This document shows, in pieces, positions 8,533 through 17,035 of a stretch of DNA of 60,003 nucleotides. The translations under genes were made by a program, and so were the position numbers. Each line of letters begins with the position of its first letter. The stretch's first letter is position 1. The notes beneath the pieces are model-generated. The model was not told the DNA's origin, did no database searches, and worked only from the letters and a program-made list of their open reading frames with translations. The DNA is from Phycisphaeraceae bacterium (GTDB lineage: Bacteria; Planctomycetota; Phycisphaerae; Phycisphaerales; UBA1924). The stretch spans positions 1-60,003 of the forward strand of contig JAHBXK010000022.1 in the NCBI GenBank assembly GCA_019636535.1. Direction: 5' to 3'.

Positions 8533-8976
8533 TTATCCCGTTTGCGAGCCGGGCCGGTCGTACGTCATTTCGACGCGATTGCCCCGACCGATGTACTCGA
8601 CGCTGGTCATGAACGAACGGATGAGCAGCAAGCCACGTCCCGTGGGAACCTCTAGGTTCTCGTCCAGAGTCGGATCCGGAACATCCTCCGGCTGAAAGCC
8701 GGGTCCTTGGTCCTCGATTGAAAGCTGAACCCGACTTGGGGTGACTTGATACTCAACCAGCACGGGCAAGTCCGCGTTCAGGCCCTTGTGACCGTGACGG
8801 AACGCATTGACCAGAGCCTCCTCGAGCGCCAAACGAAGCGCGAAGCGTGACTTGTCTTCGAAACCATGGCGTTCCATCGCACTGAGCAAGCCGGTTTCGA
8901 CGCGCTCGATATCGGAACGCACGTTGCGAACGTGCATGCTGAGACGATCGGGATGTTGCGGGGCCGGTGCGGCCAT
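8533..8976 (-). CDS. Anti-sigma factor / serine kinase, RsbW-like HATPase
   Basis: A 147-residue GHKL-type ATPase of the anti-sigma regulatory family. The N-box is EEALVNAFRHGHK (about residues 57-69), the G1 box is DQGPGF, and the G2 region is PTGRGLLLIRSF. Proteins of this family hold a sigma factor or another partner and phosphorylate a STAS-domain antagonist. The start at 8976 follows from where the domain begins; the frame is open further upstream but encodes shadow sequence. The STAS partner is directly upstream (9047-9406) on the same strand, 70 bases away, so they form the usual switch pair. No sigma factor gene is near, so the target is unknown. Confidence 0.88.
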   Translation of the reverse strand: MAAPAPQHPDRLSMHVRNVRSDIERVETGLLSAMERHGFEDKSRFALRLALEEALVNAFRHGHKGLNADLPVLVEYQVTPSRVQLSIEDQGPGFQPEDVPDPTLDENLEVPTGRGLLLIRSFMTSVEYIGRGNRVEMTYDRPGSQTG

Positions 8977-9046
8977 GCGTTGGTTGAGTTCGACTGTGGA
9001 TTTTGAGTTGCAGCGCCCGGCCAACAACCGAGCGGGCTGCGGCCGC

Positions 9047-9406
9047 TCAGGAAAGGCTCTTGATCGCCGAGTCCGTCGTGTCGTGGATCTGAAAGAGCCG
9101 GTCGAGTTTGGTGATCTTGAACACCTCGAAGATCTGAGGATCGATATTCGCCAGGCGCAGTTGCCCCTGCCGGGCTTTGATCTTGTTGTTGATGGTGATG
9201 AGCGTGCCCAAGGCGGCCGACGAGAGGTGATCGACGTTCTCGAAACTGATGAGCAGTTTCGGTGCGTTCGCCGACTCAACGATCCCGGCGATCTCCTCGC
9301 CGATCTGCTGGATGTTCGCCTCGTCGAGGATGTTGCGGTCGATGAACTCGACCACGGTCACGCTGTCCTGCTTCTTCACCCGAAGGCGCGAGCCGCCGCT
9401 TGACAT
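9047..9406 (-). CDS. STAS-domain anti-anti-sigma factor (RsbV-like)
   Basis: A 119-residue single STAS domain: VTVVEFIDRNILDEANIQQI, then LLISFENVDHLSSAALGTLI, with the phosphorylatable serine position in DHLSSAALG near residue 62. The C-terminal half matches the family (LRLANIDPQIFEVFKITKLD). When dephosphorylated, such proteins bind the anti-sigma kinase and release its target. The kinase gene follows immediately. A TATAGT -10-like box lies ~45 bases upstream (9451-9456, minus strand), but no matching -35 is visible. Confidence 0.92.
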   Translation of the reverse strand: MSSGGSRLRVKKQDSVTVVEFIDRNILDEANIQQIGEEIAGIVESANAPKLLISFENVDHLSSAALGTLITINNKIKARQGQLRLANIDPQIFEVFKITKLDRLFQIHDTTDSAIKSLS

Positions 9407-9489
9407 CGGTAGTCTCCATGACCAGGCGGGCGTCCCGCGCGGTCGGACGAACTATACGGCCCCGCATGGCGTGCGAGCCGACGCACCGG

Positions 9490-9523
9490 AAAAAACACGG
9501 GGCGGACCGTGACGGTCCGCCCC
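9490..9523 (-). terminator. Intrinsic terminator of the secretin gene
   Basis: On the minus strand, an 11-bp perfect stem (GGGGCGGACCG / CGGTCCGCCCC) with a 3-base loop is followed by GTG and TTTTTT. It begins 46 bases after the secretin stop codon and isolates it from the STAS/kinase pair downstream. Confidence 0.85.
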
Positions 9524-9569
9524 TGTGGACATTCGTGTTGTCTCGCGAGACACCGCCGGCGATCGAGTC

Positions 9570-12500
9570 TCACCGCAGGAAGTTGAGGCCCGAACGAACC
9601 GAATCCTGCAGGCCGGGATACGCGCGCTCCTCCTGCTCGCTCTGGATGAGGATGGTGGGCTTCATGAGGATGAGCAGGGTCTGCTCCTCCTTGCTCTCGA
9701 TGCGGTTGGTGAAGAACCGGTTGAGCACCGGGATCTTTGAGAGCACCGGCACGCCGGTCTCGACCTCAAGTTCGGTGATCAGCCGCTGACCGCCGAGCAG
9801 GATGGTACCCTCGTCAGGCACGGTCACGGTTGTTCTGACGCGCGTCACGGTGATGGTCGGGAGCTGGATGAACGAGCCCGTGTCGGCGGAATTCACCAAC
9901 TGACCGCCGGCGACGGCCGTGACCTGCTCGCGGGCGAAGCCGTCGATACGAGCAACGCCCGCGTCAACATTCATCGTGACGTAGCGGCGATCGGCCGAGA
10001 TCACACCCTCAACGAGGAGCGTGACGCCTTCGGAAGCAACCGAAACATCGGGGTCGAAGCCTACCGCCGAATCGCCGACGACCGGCTCAAGGTCGGAAAC
10101 GAACGCTTGCTGAGTCACGACGAAGATGTTTGCGATCTGACCGTTGGTGAACGTCAAACGTGGCGCGGTGAGCTGCACGGTCCGCTGGTCGGCCTGCGTC
10201 GCTTGTATCAGGAAGTCGACCTGGATGTCGTCGAGGAATTGGCCTGCGATTCCGAGCGCGGGTGCCTGGGCAAGCACCGCCGACGCAAAGTCACCGACCG
10301 CGAGCGAGTTCGCCAACCCGAGCGAGTTCTGCTGGCCGGAAACGGGCGACCAGCCTGCGGGATTCACGACGCCCTGCGCGGTGGCACCGGGAGTACCGCT
10401 GGTGATGGTCCGTTGCAGGCCACGATTTCCACCCGACGCACCGCGATCAGAGAAGTCAAAGAAATCGCCGGGCTGAATGTTGGGATCGGTGCCTCTGGCC
10501 GTGCGCACCTGGTTGTTGTTCGCATTGATGACGATGTCGAGATCAAAGCCGATCTGCTCGAACCAATTCTGGTTCACCAGCAGGAACTTCGTTTCCACGT
10601 TGATCTGCATGTTGCGGATCTCGCGGAGCTTCGACAGCAGACCGACGATCTCGCGGTGATTGGCGGGCGTGTTCGTGATGATCAGCGAGCCGTTGAGTTC
10701 CTGCAGCGTGCCGGTCTCACCGCCGTTGTCGACCCAGCCGTTCTGATCGACGTTCGCCTGGATGATGTCGATGATGCGGCGTGTACGTTCTTCGCGCGTC
10801 GGGCGGGGCTCGGTGCCGGGACCGCCGCCGCCGGTGCCCTGGAAGGGACTCTGGCCCTGACCACCTCCGCCTTGTTGAAGAACCGAGTTGAGGTCGATTT
10901 CCGGCACTTCGGTGTAGTTCGGGATATCGAAGAGCAAGTCCTGGATGTTGTAGATCAGGAGAAGTCGATTTCGCCGGAGCGCTTCGTCCGACGAAATCTC
11001 CAGCACGCCCTGATTGACTGTCCACGCCGCCTTCTGGAACGGATCGGAACTGACCTTGAACAGGATACGGTCGAGCAGCACGTTCAGCGGCATCGGCGAG
11101 AGTCTGAGGCTCACTTGCGTGTCGCGATCGACGCCGATCTGTGACAGGCTGTCCCAATCGGTGTCGATCGGCAGCTGCGTGACCGTCTGAACGAAGGTGA
11201 TCACGTCCTCGAGTCGGTTGCCCGAGAAGTCGGCGGGCAGGCGCGTGTTGCTGACCTGCGCCAACACACGCCGATTCTCGGCCGTGTCAACGAACGCCGA
11301 CTGCTCGCCACGCATCACCGTCTTGTTCGGCCAGTTGTCCGGGAAGTCCATGATCTCGCGCGTGGGGATCATGGTCTCCTCGGCGTCGAGCCTGAGTTGG
11401 GCATGACCCCAGAACTTGTCCTGCTGTATGCGGTTGTACTCGTCGTAGATGATGATGTCGCGCAGGATGTCCTTGAGCAGCAGTGCCGTCGGGTTGTTCG
11501 GATCAAGGAACAGAACGTCTTCCACGACCTTCAACGCGTCGCGGTACTTACGCTCGGCCTGCAGAGCGCGGATGCGGTCGATATTCTCGTTGATCTTTCG
11601 ATCGCGTTCGAGCGCCCGCTGCTCCTCGAGTTGCTGCTGGCGGGTGATCCGCTCGCGCTCCTCCCGCTGCCTGGCCTGCTCGTTCAACTCGCGGTCGCGA
11701 GTGCGGATCTTCCCGTTGAGTTCGTCAATTTCTCGCAAGAAGTTCTCGTACTCGCCCTCGGTGAAACTGCCTCGTCCACCGCTAACCACCAGACGCGCGC
11801 GGGCAACCTGCTCGGTCGCTCTCGCGGTGTCCCCGGCCTCAAGAGCCTTATTGGCTTCGGACATGATGGTGCGGAACTCTGCCTGCACCTGCTGACGAAC
11901 CTGCTCCTGCGACCGAACGATCTCCTGCGAGAAGTCGCCTGCGCCGGGCTGGTTCAGCCGCACGCGCGCATCAGCGAGCCCTCGCTCGGCCCTGGCAACT
12001 TCTTCGACCGAGAGGTACTGACGCATCGGGCCCACGCACAGGCTGAACTTCTCCACCGCCTCGCGATAGCGAGCCGCTTCGTACGCAGCGGTGGCTTGGA
12101 CCAGCATCGCCTGGGCGTCGGCCCGCATCGCGGCCTGGATGAGGTCGCCGTCGCTGATCGGCGGCGCAACTGACGGCTGGGGTGCGGGCGGCGTCGGCTC
12201 AGGCTGCGCGGCGGCGGGTCGCGATTCAACCTCCCTGCGTTCGCCGGTGGACAGATCCTCGATCGTCACAGCGCTGCTGCCCGATGGCGCGGGCTGGCTA
12301 CCGACAAGATCGATCGATTCGGGCTCGTTGGAAGCGGGCTGCTCACGCGGCTCTTCGGGCGGCGCGCTCGGCTGGCTGGAACCACGCCGGACGGTGCCGG
12401 GCTGCATGACCGACAGTGAAACACCACCCTGGGTGATGTCGAACGCCCGGCCCTGCTCCGCCTCGATTTCGAGGATCTTGATCTGGTAGTGCTCGAGCGT

Positions 12501-13127
12501 TGCCTTCTGAGACTCCGTGAGTTCAACGCCCGAACGCAGCACACTGGCGATCGCCGTCTTGCTCGCCGCGAAACGGCCGGATTGGAAGTCCGTCTCGGCC
12601 TGCAAGATCAACTCGGGCACCAGCGGCACGAGTTCGGCCCGACGCGACCGGAGCGTCTCGATCAACTGATCCGCACGCAGTCTCATCGCACGAGACAAGC
12701 CCGGCTTGCCGGCGACCGCGTTCAGGTGACGCTCGCTCTGGCCGTACTCGCCCGTGGTCACGTACCACTCTGCTCGCTGAAGGCTGATCTCATCCGGATC
12801 CGCGGTGCGGATCTGGTTGTCGATCCGGCGCAGGAGCCGGAGGCTCTCAGCGCGGTCTTGTTCGCTCAGCGAGTGCACCCGGCCGGATCGCACGAGGTCG
12901 TCCAGCATGGCCTTGGCTTGGATCAAGCGACCTTGCTCCGCCATCGCGGCAGCGGCTTGCAGCGGCTCGGCGAGCGTGTGCATCGCCGGGTCGTCACCAT
13001 CGCCAAGCCCAAGGCCGATCGCCGCGCCGGCTGCGCTCGCGAGAGCGAGCGGAAGCGTCAGGGAGGCTGATGCACACACAGCCGCGGTCAGGGCGTGTGG
13101 GCGGAATCCGAATCGAAACGTCTGCAT
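9570..13127 (-). CDS. Very large orphan secretin with TPR and coiled-coil regions
   Basis: An 1185-residue outer-membrane pore protein of the type II/III secretin superfamily. A hydrophobic signal region spans residues ~10-38, then TPR-like helices (~50-190), a Pro/Glu-rich linker (~240-310), further repeats, a long charged coiled coil (~460-560), an STN/N-domain-like part (~630-760), and the secretin core in the last ~350 residues. The core shows TAPRLTFTNGQIANIFVV, PTITVTRVRTTVTVPDEGTI and LLGGQRLITELE. GspD and PilQ are usually 600-750 residues. GGAG sits eight bases before ATG 13127. No GspE, pilin or pilus gene lies nearby. Planctomycetes are known to have large, repeat-rich secretins; the partner system here is not visible. 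Confidence 0.85.
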   Translation of the reverse strand: MQTFRFGFRPHALTAAVCASASLTLPLALASAAGAAIGLGLGDGDDPAMHTLAEPLQAAAAMAEQGRLIQAKAMLDDLVRSGRVHSLSEQDRAESLRLLRRIDNQIRTADPDEISLQRAEWYVTTGEYGQSERHLNAVAGKPGLSRAMRLRADQLIETLRSRRAELVPLVPELILQAETDFQSGRFAASKTAIASVLRSGVELTESQKATLEHYQIKILEIEAEQGRAFDITQGGVSLSVMQPGTVRRGSSQPSAPPEEPREQPASNEPESIDLVGSQPAPSGSSAVTIEDLSTGERREVESRPAAAQPEPTPPAPQPSVAPPISDGDLIQAAMRADAQAMLVQATAAYEAARYREAVEKFSLCVGPMRQYLSVEEVARAERGLADARVRLNQPGAGDFSQEIVRSQEQVRQQVQAEFRTIMSEANKALEAGDTARATEQVARARLVVSGGRGSFTEGEYENFLREIDELNGKIRTRDRELNEQARQREERERITRQQQLEEQRALERDRKINENIDRIRALQAERKYRDALKVVEDVLFLDPNNPTALLLKDILRDIIIYDEYNRIQQDKFWGHAQLRLDAEETMIPTREIMDFPDNWPNKTVMRGEQSAFVDTAENRRVLAQVSNTRLPADFSGNRLEDVITFVQTVTQLPIDTDWDSLSQIGVDRDTQVSLRLSPMPLNVLLDRILFKVSSDPFQKAAWTVNQGVLEISSDEALRRNRLLLIYNIQDLLFDIPNYTEVPEIDLNSVLQQGGGGQGQSPFQGTGGGGPGTEPRPTREERTRRIIDIIQANVDQNGWVDNGGETGTLQELNGSLIITNTPANHREIVGLLSKLREIRNMQINVETKFLLVNQNWFEQIGFDLDIVINANNNQVRTARGTDPNIQPGDFFDFSDRGASGGNRGLQRTITSGTPGATAQGVVNPAGWSPVSGQQNSLGLANSLAVGDFASAVLAQAPALGIAGQFLDDIQVDFLIQATQADQRTVQLTAPRLTFTNGQIANIFVVTQQAFVSDLEPVVGDSAVGFDPDVSVASEGVTLLVEGVISADRRYVTMNVDAGVARIDGFAREQVTAVAGGQLVNSADTGSFIQLPTITVTRVRTTVTVPDEGTILLGGQRLITELEVETGVPVLSKIPVLNRFFTNRIESKEEQTLLILMKPTILIQSEQEERAYPGLQDSVRSGLNFLR

Positions 13128-13490
13128 TCGGGCATCTCCGTACGGCGAAGGCTCGTGATCCGTCGGCGTCTGGTCTGGACCTTCGCAAACTAGTCCGCCG
13201 GGGGTAGGAAGGAGGTTTCTCGCGATCGAGAATTTCGACCAATCGGCCTTTGCGGGGCCAGAAACAACCCTCCAACGGGCGCACCCCCTGTCCATTCCGG
13301 TCCTCCCGAACCGGTTGGTTCAGGGAGGGCCAAAGATACTGAGTCCATCGGAAGAACGCAAATGCTTCGCGCGGAAAAGACGTGAATTCAAGGCTTTGCC
13401 CCCGCAATCTCGACTACGACTCGCCGATCGAGGGACATTCCAATTCGCCAAGCCTGTCGGTTGCACCGCCCGGTTTCGGGTGTGAGGAGC
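13128..13490. other. Secretin leader region and 3' flank of the unknown acidic-protein gene
   Basis: These 363 bases contain no gene I can support. They hold a possible promoter (13333-13361) and a ~200-base untranslated leader for the secretin, which includes a short self-complementary stretch (TTCTCGCGATCGAGAA, about 13217-13232). No U-tailed terminator is seen for the gene ending at 13491, so the secretin may also be read through from it. Confidence 0.5.
13333..13361 (-). promoter_or_regulatory. Possible sigma-70 promoter of the secretin gene
   Basis: Minus-strand TTGCGT (13356-13361), a 17-base spacer, then TATCTT (13333-13338). The match is moderate (3/6 and 4/6). The spacing and the position upstream of a strong ribosome binding site are reasonable. 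Confidence 0.3.
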
Positions 13491-14906
13491 TCACTCGGCC
13501 CAGCGCGAACAGATCACCTTCATTTGCGTGAACTTCGGCGGGCTACCAGTCTCTCGCTTCACGAACTCGGCGAAGTGCTCGGGCCGAAGGCGATCGTTCA
13601 CCACGACCATGAAACTATGCTCCTCGGGTGCAACGCCGTCTCGAGACTCAGTTCCTTCGCGGTCAAGCAACTCCATAACTGCTTGAATCGCAAGATCTTG
13701 GGCAGAACTCAGGCAGTCGGCGGTGAGTAGGAGTTCGACGTATCGCGACGGCTTCTGCACACCTGAGACCTGGGTGGTCAAGCTCGCGTCGGTTCCGGAA
13801 CGACCGTTGGGGTTCTTGTTGGAACTGACCTCGTTGTTTGATTCGACCGGAGAACCACCCTTATTTGGGGATTCCAATTCCCGCAACTCTTGCTCAGACC
13901 AAGGAGGGGGCGGGTCAACCCGAACCAGGCAACGCCAGCCGGTGATCCCGAGCGGCCGGCCTTGTTCGTCAACGTTGGCCTCAGGGTTGATGTTGAGTTC
14001 GAGCCGCCACTCTTCCTGTAACTCCTCAACGATCTCCTCGGCGATGAGCATGTCCGGTCGGTCGGTTCGGGGGTCGAGCACGCCGCGATGCTCGTGCGTG
14101 ACGCTGTCCGCGCCATGTAGTTCCTCGATCTGTCGCAGGTCGAATGCTGCCAAGACCTGTTCGATTCGTTCGCGGAGCGCGACCTCGGCACGAACGGTGA
14201 TGATCTTGTGCTCGTCGACGAAGATGTAGATGAAGGGCTCTTCGCTCATCGCGCCGAAGCCGATCAGTCCGTCCTCGAAGAAGTAAGGCCGAAATCTGCG
14301 GATCGCATCGGTGAAGCGGTCGAGCCCGAGGAGTTCGTACGAGACGTACGGATCGACTTCGCGATACTCGTCCTGGCCGAGCACGTCGAGAATGGGGTAG
14401 ATCCGCCCGGGGAGCAGCGAGAAAAGCGCCCTGCAGAGCGATTCAACGCGCGTGGCAGGGACCAGAATGTCAAAGACATACCGGTCGGGCCACTCCTCCA
14501 ACTCGCCGATCGGTGTCTCGGCGAACCGGTCTTCTTCTCCGGTGTCGGGCTCGGACCACGACTCGCCCTGAGGCTCACCCGTTGATCCGCGCGATCGCAG
14601 ACCGCCCCCTGCCCGCTCCTCTCCTTCCTCCGGCTCCTCCGAACTTGCGAACTCACTTTGCTCCTCGTCGTCTTCGCCCTCGTCCGAGCCGGTGGGGGAG
14701 CCGTCCTCACCGTCAGCCGGCTCGAACGCCAGCGTGTACCCGGCAGCCGGCTTGACCGGCTCAACTGGGTACGCGCCAAGCGGAAAGGCGAAGCCCTCAA
14801 CAACGGTCCGCTCGAGGGACTCGTCGATGCGGCATCGGGCGATGGCTTCATCGAGTTGGCGCACGAAGTCACTGTAGCGAGCGGGGCCAGCGGCGTGGCA
14901 GGACAT
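13491..14906 (-). CDS. Unknown acidic protein, secretin neighbour
   Basis: A 471-residue protein I do not recognise. Residues ~1-55 form a short domain (YSDFVRQLDEAIARCRID). Residues ~60-125 are a very acidic, Glu/Asp/Ser-rich low-complexity stretch. A folded central domain follows (~130-260; YVFDILVPATRVESLCRALF, EEPFIYIFVDEHKIITVRAE), then a Glu-rich helix, a Ser/Asn linker (~350-395), and a C-terminal domain with VELLLTADCLSSAQDLAIQA and HSFMVVVNDRLRPEHFAEFV. There is no signal peptide or membrane segment, so it is probably cytoplasmic. The start at 14906 was chosen because it leaves 39 bases to the divergent coaX; the frame is open further upstream but there overlaps coaX. Confidence 0.75.
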   Translation of the reverse strand: MSCHAAGPARYSDFVRQLDEAIARCRIDESLERTVVEGFAFPLGAYPVEPVKPAAGYTLAFEPADGEDGSPTGSDEGEDDEEQSEFASSEEPEEGEERAGGGLRSRGSTGEPQGESWSEPDTGEEDRFAETPIGELEEWPDRYVFDILVPATRVESLCRALFSLLPGRIYPILDVLGQDEYREVDPYVSYELLGLDRFTDAIRRFRPYFFEDGLIGFGAMSEEPFIYIFVDEHKIITVRAEVALRERIEQVLAAFDLRQIEELHGADSVTHEHRGVLDPRTDRPDMLIAEEIVEELQEEWRLELNINPEANVDEQGRPLGITGWRCLVRVDPPPPWSEQELRELESPNKGGSPVESNNEVSSNKNPNGRSGTDASLTTQVSGVQKPSRYVELLLTADCLSSAQDLAIQAVMELLDREGTESRDGVAPEEHSFMVVVNDRLRPEHFAEFVKRETGSPPKFTQMKVICSRWAE

Positions 14907-14945
14907 TGCCCCGATTCGATGAACCGGCGGCGTGTACAGTCGCAC

Positions 14946-15800
14946 ATGACCGATCGACTTGTCCTCGCATCTGTGGGAAACAGCCGCATCCGCGTCGCCG
15001 CGGCCGTGGGCGGCGAGTTGCAACCCTCTGACGTCTTTGAAGCACGCGACACCGGCGCGGCTACCCAGGCCGTGATCCGCATGCTCGGCTCCGACGATGA
15101 TCGCAATGCTGGGGACAACGACGCACACAGACTCATCATCGCCACGGTCAACGATCGAGCGGCGACCGCGCTGGCCGCGGGCGTGAAGGCCGGGCTCAAC
15201 GCTTCAGGCTCACAGGACCGCGTGCTCCGCTTCGGTGCGGATCTTCCCATCCCGATCCAGAACAGTCTTGACGACGACTCAACGGTCGGGCAAGACCGCC
15301 TCCTCGATGCGCTCGGGGCCTTCTCGCGCAGCAAGCAGGCGTGCGTGGTAATCGACGCCGGCACGGCGGTCACGGTGGACTTCGTCGACGGTCAGGGGGT
15401 CTTCCACGGCGGCGCGATCGCGCCCGGGCTCGCGATGATGGCCGCTTCTCTGCACGATCGAACCAGTGCGCTGCCGCTGATCGATTTCCGCTCGGACGTG
15501 CCCGGGCTGATCGAACGTCTCAGGTCCAGCCCCTTCGGCAAAGACACCCGGCACGCGATCGAGTTGGGCATCGTGTCGGCGGTGCGCGGCATGGCACATC
15601 ATCTGATCGACCGATACGCCGAGCACTACGGCGCGTATCCGCGTGTCATCGCGACGGGCGGCGATGCCGCGCTGCTGTTCGACGGTGACGAACTTGTCGA
15701 ACTGATCGTGCCCGACTTGCCGCTGATCGGCATGCTCGCCGCGGTTGAACGCCTCCGCACGCTGGAGGGTGAGCACATCGAACCCTCGGACGACGAGTGA
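14946..15800 (+). CDS. coaX: Type III pantothenate kinase
   Basis: Phosphorylates pantothenate, the first step of coenzyme A synthesis. Family motifs of this ASKHA-fold enzyme are present: the N-terminal phosphate loop (LVLASVGNSRIRVA; usually DxGNT/S), DAGTAVTVDFVDG in the middle, GGAIAPGLAMMAASL after it, and a C-terminal TGGDAALLFD. The length of 284 residues is slightly longer than usual. The leading Asp of the phosphate loop is replaced by Ser (ASVGNS), which is unusual. The ATG at 14946 precedes the conserved strand directly. Its stop overlaps the GTG start of the next gene, implying translational coupling. Confidence 0.9.
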   Translation: MTDRLVLASVGNSRIRVAAAVGGELQPSDVFEARDTGAATQAVIRMLGSDDDRNAGDNDAHRLIIATVNDRAATALAAGVKAGLNASGSQDRVLRFGADLPIPIQNSLDDDSTVGQDRLLDALGAFSRSKQACVVIDAGTAVTVDFVDGQGVFHGGAIAPGLAMMAASLHDRTSALPLIDFRSDVPGLIERLRSSPFGKDTRHAIELGIVSAVRGMAHHLIDRYAEHYGAYPRVIATGGDAALLFDGDELVELIVPDLPLIGMLAAVERLRTLEGEHIEPSDDE

Positions 15801-16894
15801 ACTCTGACGCCCAACCTCGTGCATTCTGGCGACTGGCTTCGCCCGGCTTGGGGCCGGAGAAGTGGACGCACGCGGGTGGCTCAGCGCTCGCAATCATCGA
15901 GATCCACGGCAACTGCGACTCTGCGCTCAGGCTCGCGGGTCTGACAAAGGTTGCGGTCGGCGGCGTCGCGCTCCGCAGCCTACCGAACATCGACGACCTC
16001 GTGGTCGTCAGACTGACGCACGACTCTTGCTTACTGATTCCGCACGGGGGCGGGGCTGTTGTTCGTGCCGTGTGTAACCATTTGACACGGCGCGGCGTTG
16101 CGCCACGTGGTTTACCAGACTTGCATCCATCGCGGCCCGAGGCGGCGGACGGCACCGAGGCGGCAACGCTCGACCTGATCGACTCGGTGCGGAGCCCACT
16201 GGCCCTCGCCGTGCTGCTCGACCAACCCCGGCGATGGCGCGAACATCGCGACGGCGGGTTGGATCTCGTGCAAGGTGAGCACGAATGCGCACTGCGAAGA
16301 TTGCTGGCTCCACCCCTCGTCGTCTCCATTGGGCCACCGAACGTCGGCAAGAGCAGCCTGTTGAACGCGCTGGCCCGTGACCAACTTGCCGTGGTTGCCG
16401 ACGCGCCCGGGACCACTCGCGATGCGGTCGGCGTCATGCTCGATCTGGACGGGCTTGTCTTTCGCTACGCAGACACGCCGGGACTCCGCCGTGCTGCGGG
16501 CAGGTCTGCTGCCAGCAGGGACGAAGTGGGCACGATCGATCGAACGGCCGAGGCCGCGGCCTTGGATCTCGTCGGACGCGCGGACTTGCTCTTGATGTGC
16601 GGCGATCCGATCAGCGGATTCCTCGACGAGGAGTGGCTCGATTCCCTCGTGCAAGCACCGCGCAAGACCCCCCGACTTCGTTTGTTGTTGCGTGCCGATC
16701 TGCTCGGGCTCGTGCCCGGCGCTGCGCACACTCCGGCGAGCGCTGGCAGCGACGTCGCGATCAGCCTCGTCTCAAGGACATCCGGCGAGGCTGCTGAGAG
16801 CGGGCTCGCACGGCTGGCAGCCGTGATCCGTCGAGTTCTCCTGCCCGATGATGCATTGCTCGACCCCGGCGCATGGCGATTCTGGGACTCTTGA
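15797..16894 (+). CDS. MnmE-like GTPase, divergent and C-terminally short
   Basis: A 365-residue relative of MnmE (TrmE), which with MnmG modifies tRNA wobble uridines. The first ~120 residues resemble the MnmE N-terminal domain (DDLVVVRLTHDSC, IPHGGGAVVRAVCNHL), followed by helices and a G domain: G1 GPPNVGKSS, G2 TTRDAV, G3 DTPGLRR. The G4 motif, normally NKxDL, reads LRADL. The protein stops soon after the G domain, so the C-terminal helical part and the FCIGK-like cysteine motif are missing; true MnmE has ~450 residues. The GTG start overlaps the coaX stop. It may be a paralogue or a degenerate MnmE. Confidence 0.75.
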   Translation: MNSDAQPRAFWRLASPGLGPEKWTHAGGSALAIIEIHGNCDSALRLAGLTKVAVGGVALRSLPNIDDLVVVRLTHDSCLLIPHGGGAVVRAVCNHLTRRGVAPRGLPDLHPSRPEAADGTEAATLDLIDSVRSPLALAVLLDQPRRWREHRDGGLDLVQGEHECALRRLLAPPLVVSIGPPNVGKSSLLNALARDQLAVVADAPGTTRDAVGVMLDLDGLVFRYADTPGLRRAAGRSAASRDEVGTIDRTAEAAALDLVGRADLLLMCGDPISGFLDEEWLDSLVQAPRKTPRLRLLLRADLLGLVPGAAHTPASAGSDVAISLVSRTSGEAAESGLARLAAVIRRVLLPDDALLDPGAWRFWDS

Positions 16895-17035
16895 ACAAGA
16901 ACCGGACCCTTCCAGTCTCCGAACGTGTGACCGTACGGACGGTACGCCTGCCCTAGCATTGCCTTCTGCCAGTCGATGCTGATTCCGCGACCCGGCGCAT
17001 CCTCACCCACCCACCGAACGCGAGACCGATTCCCT

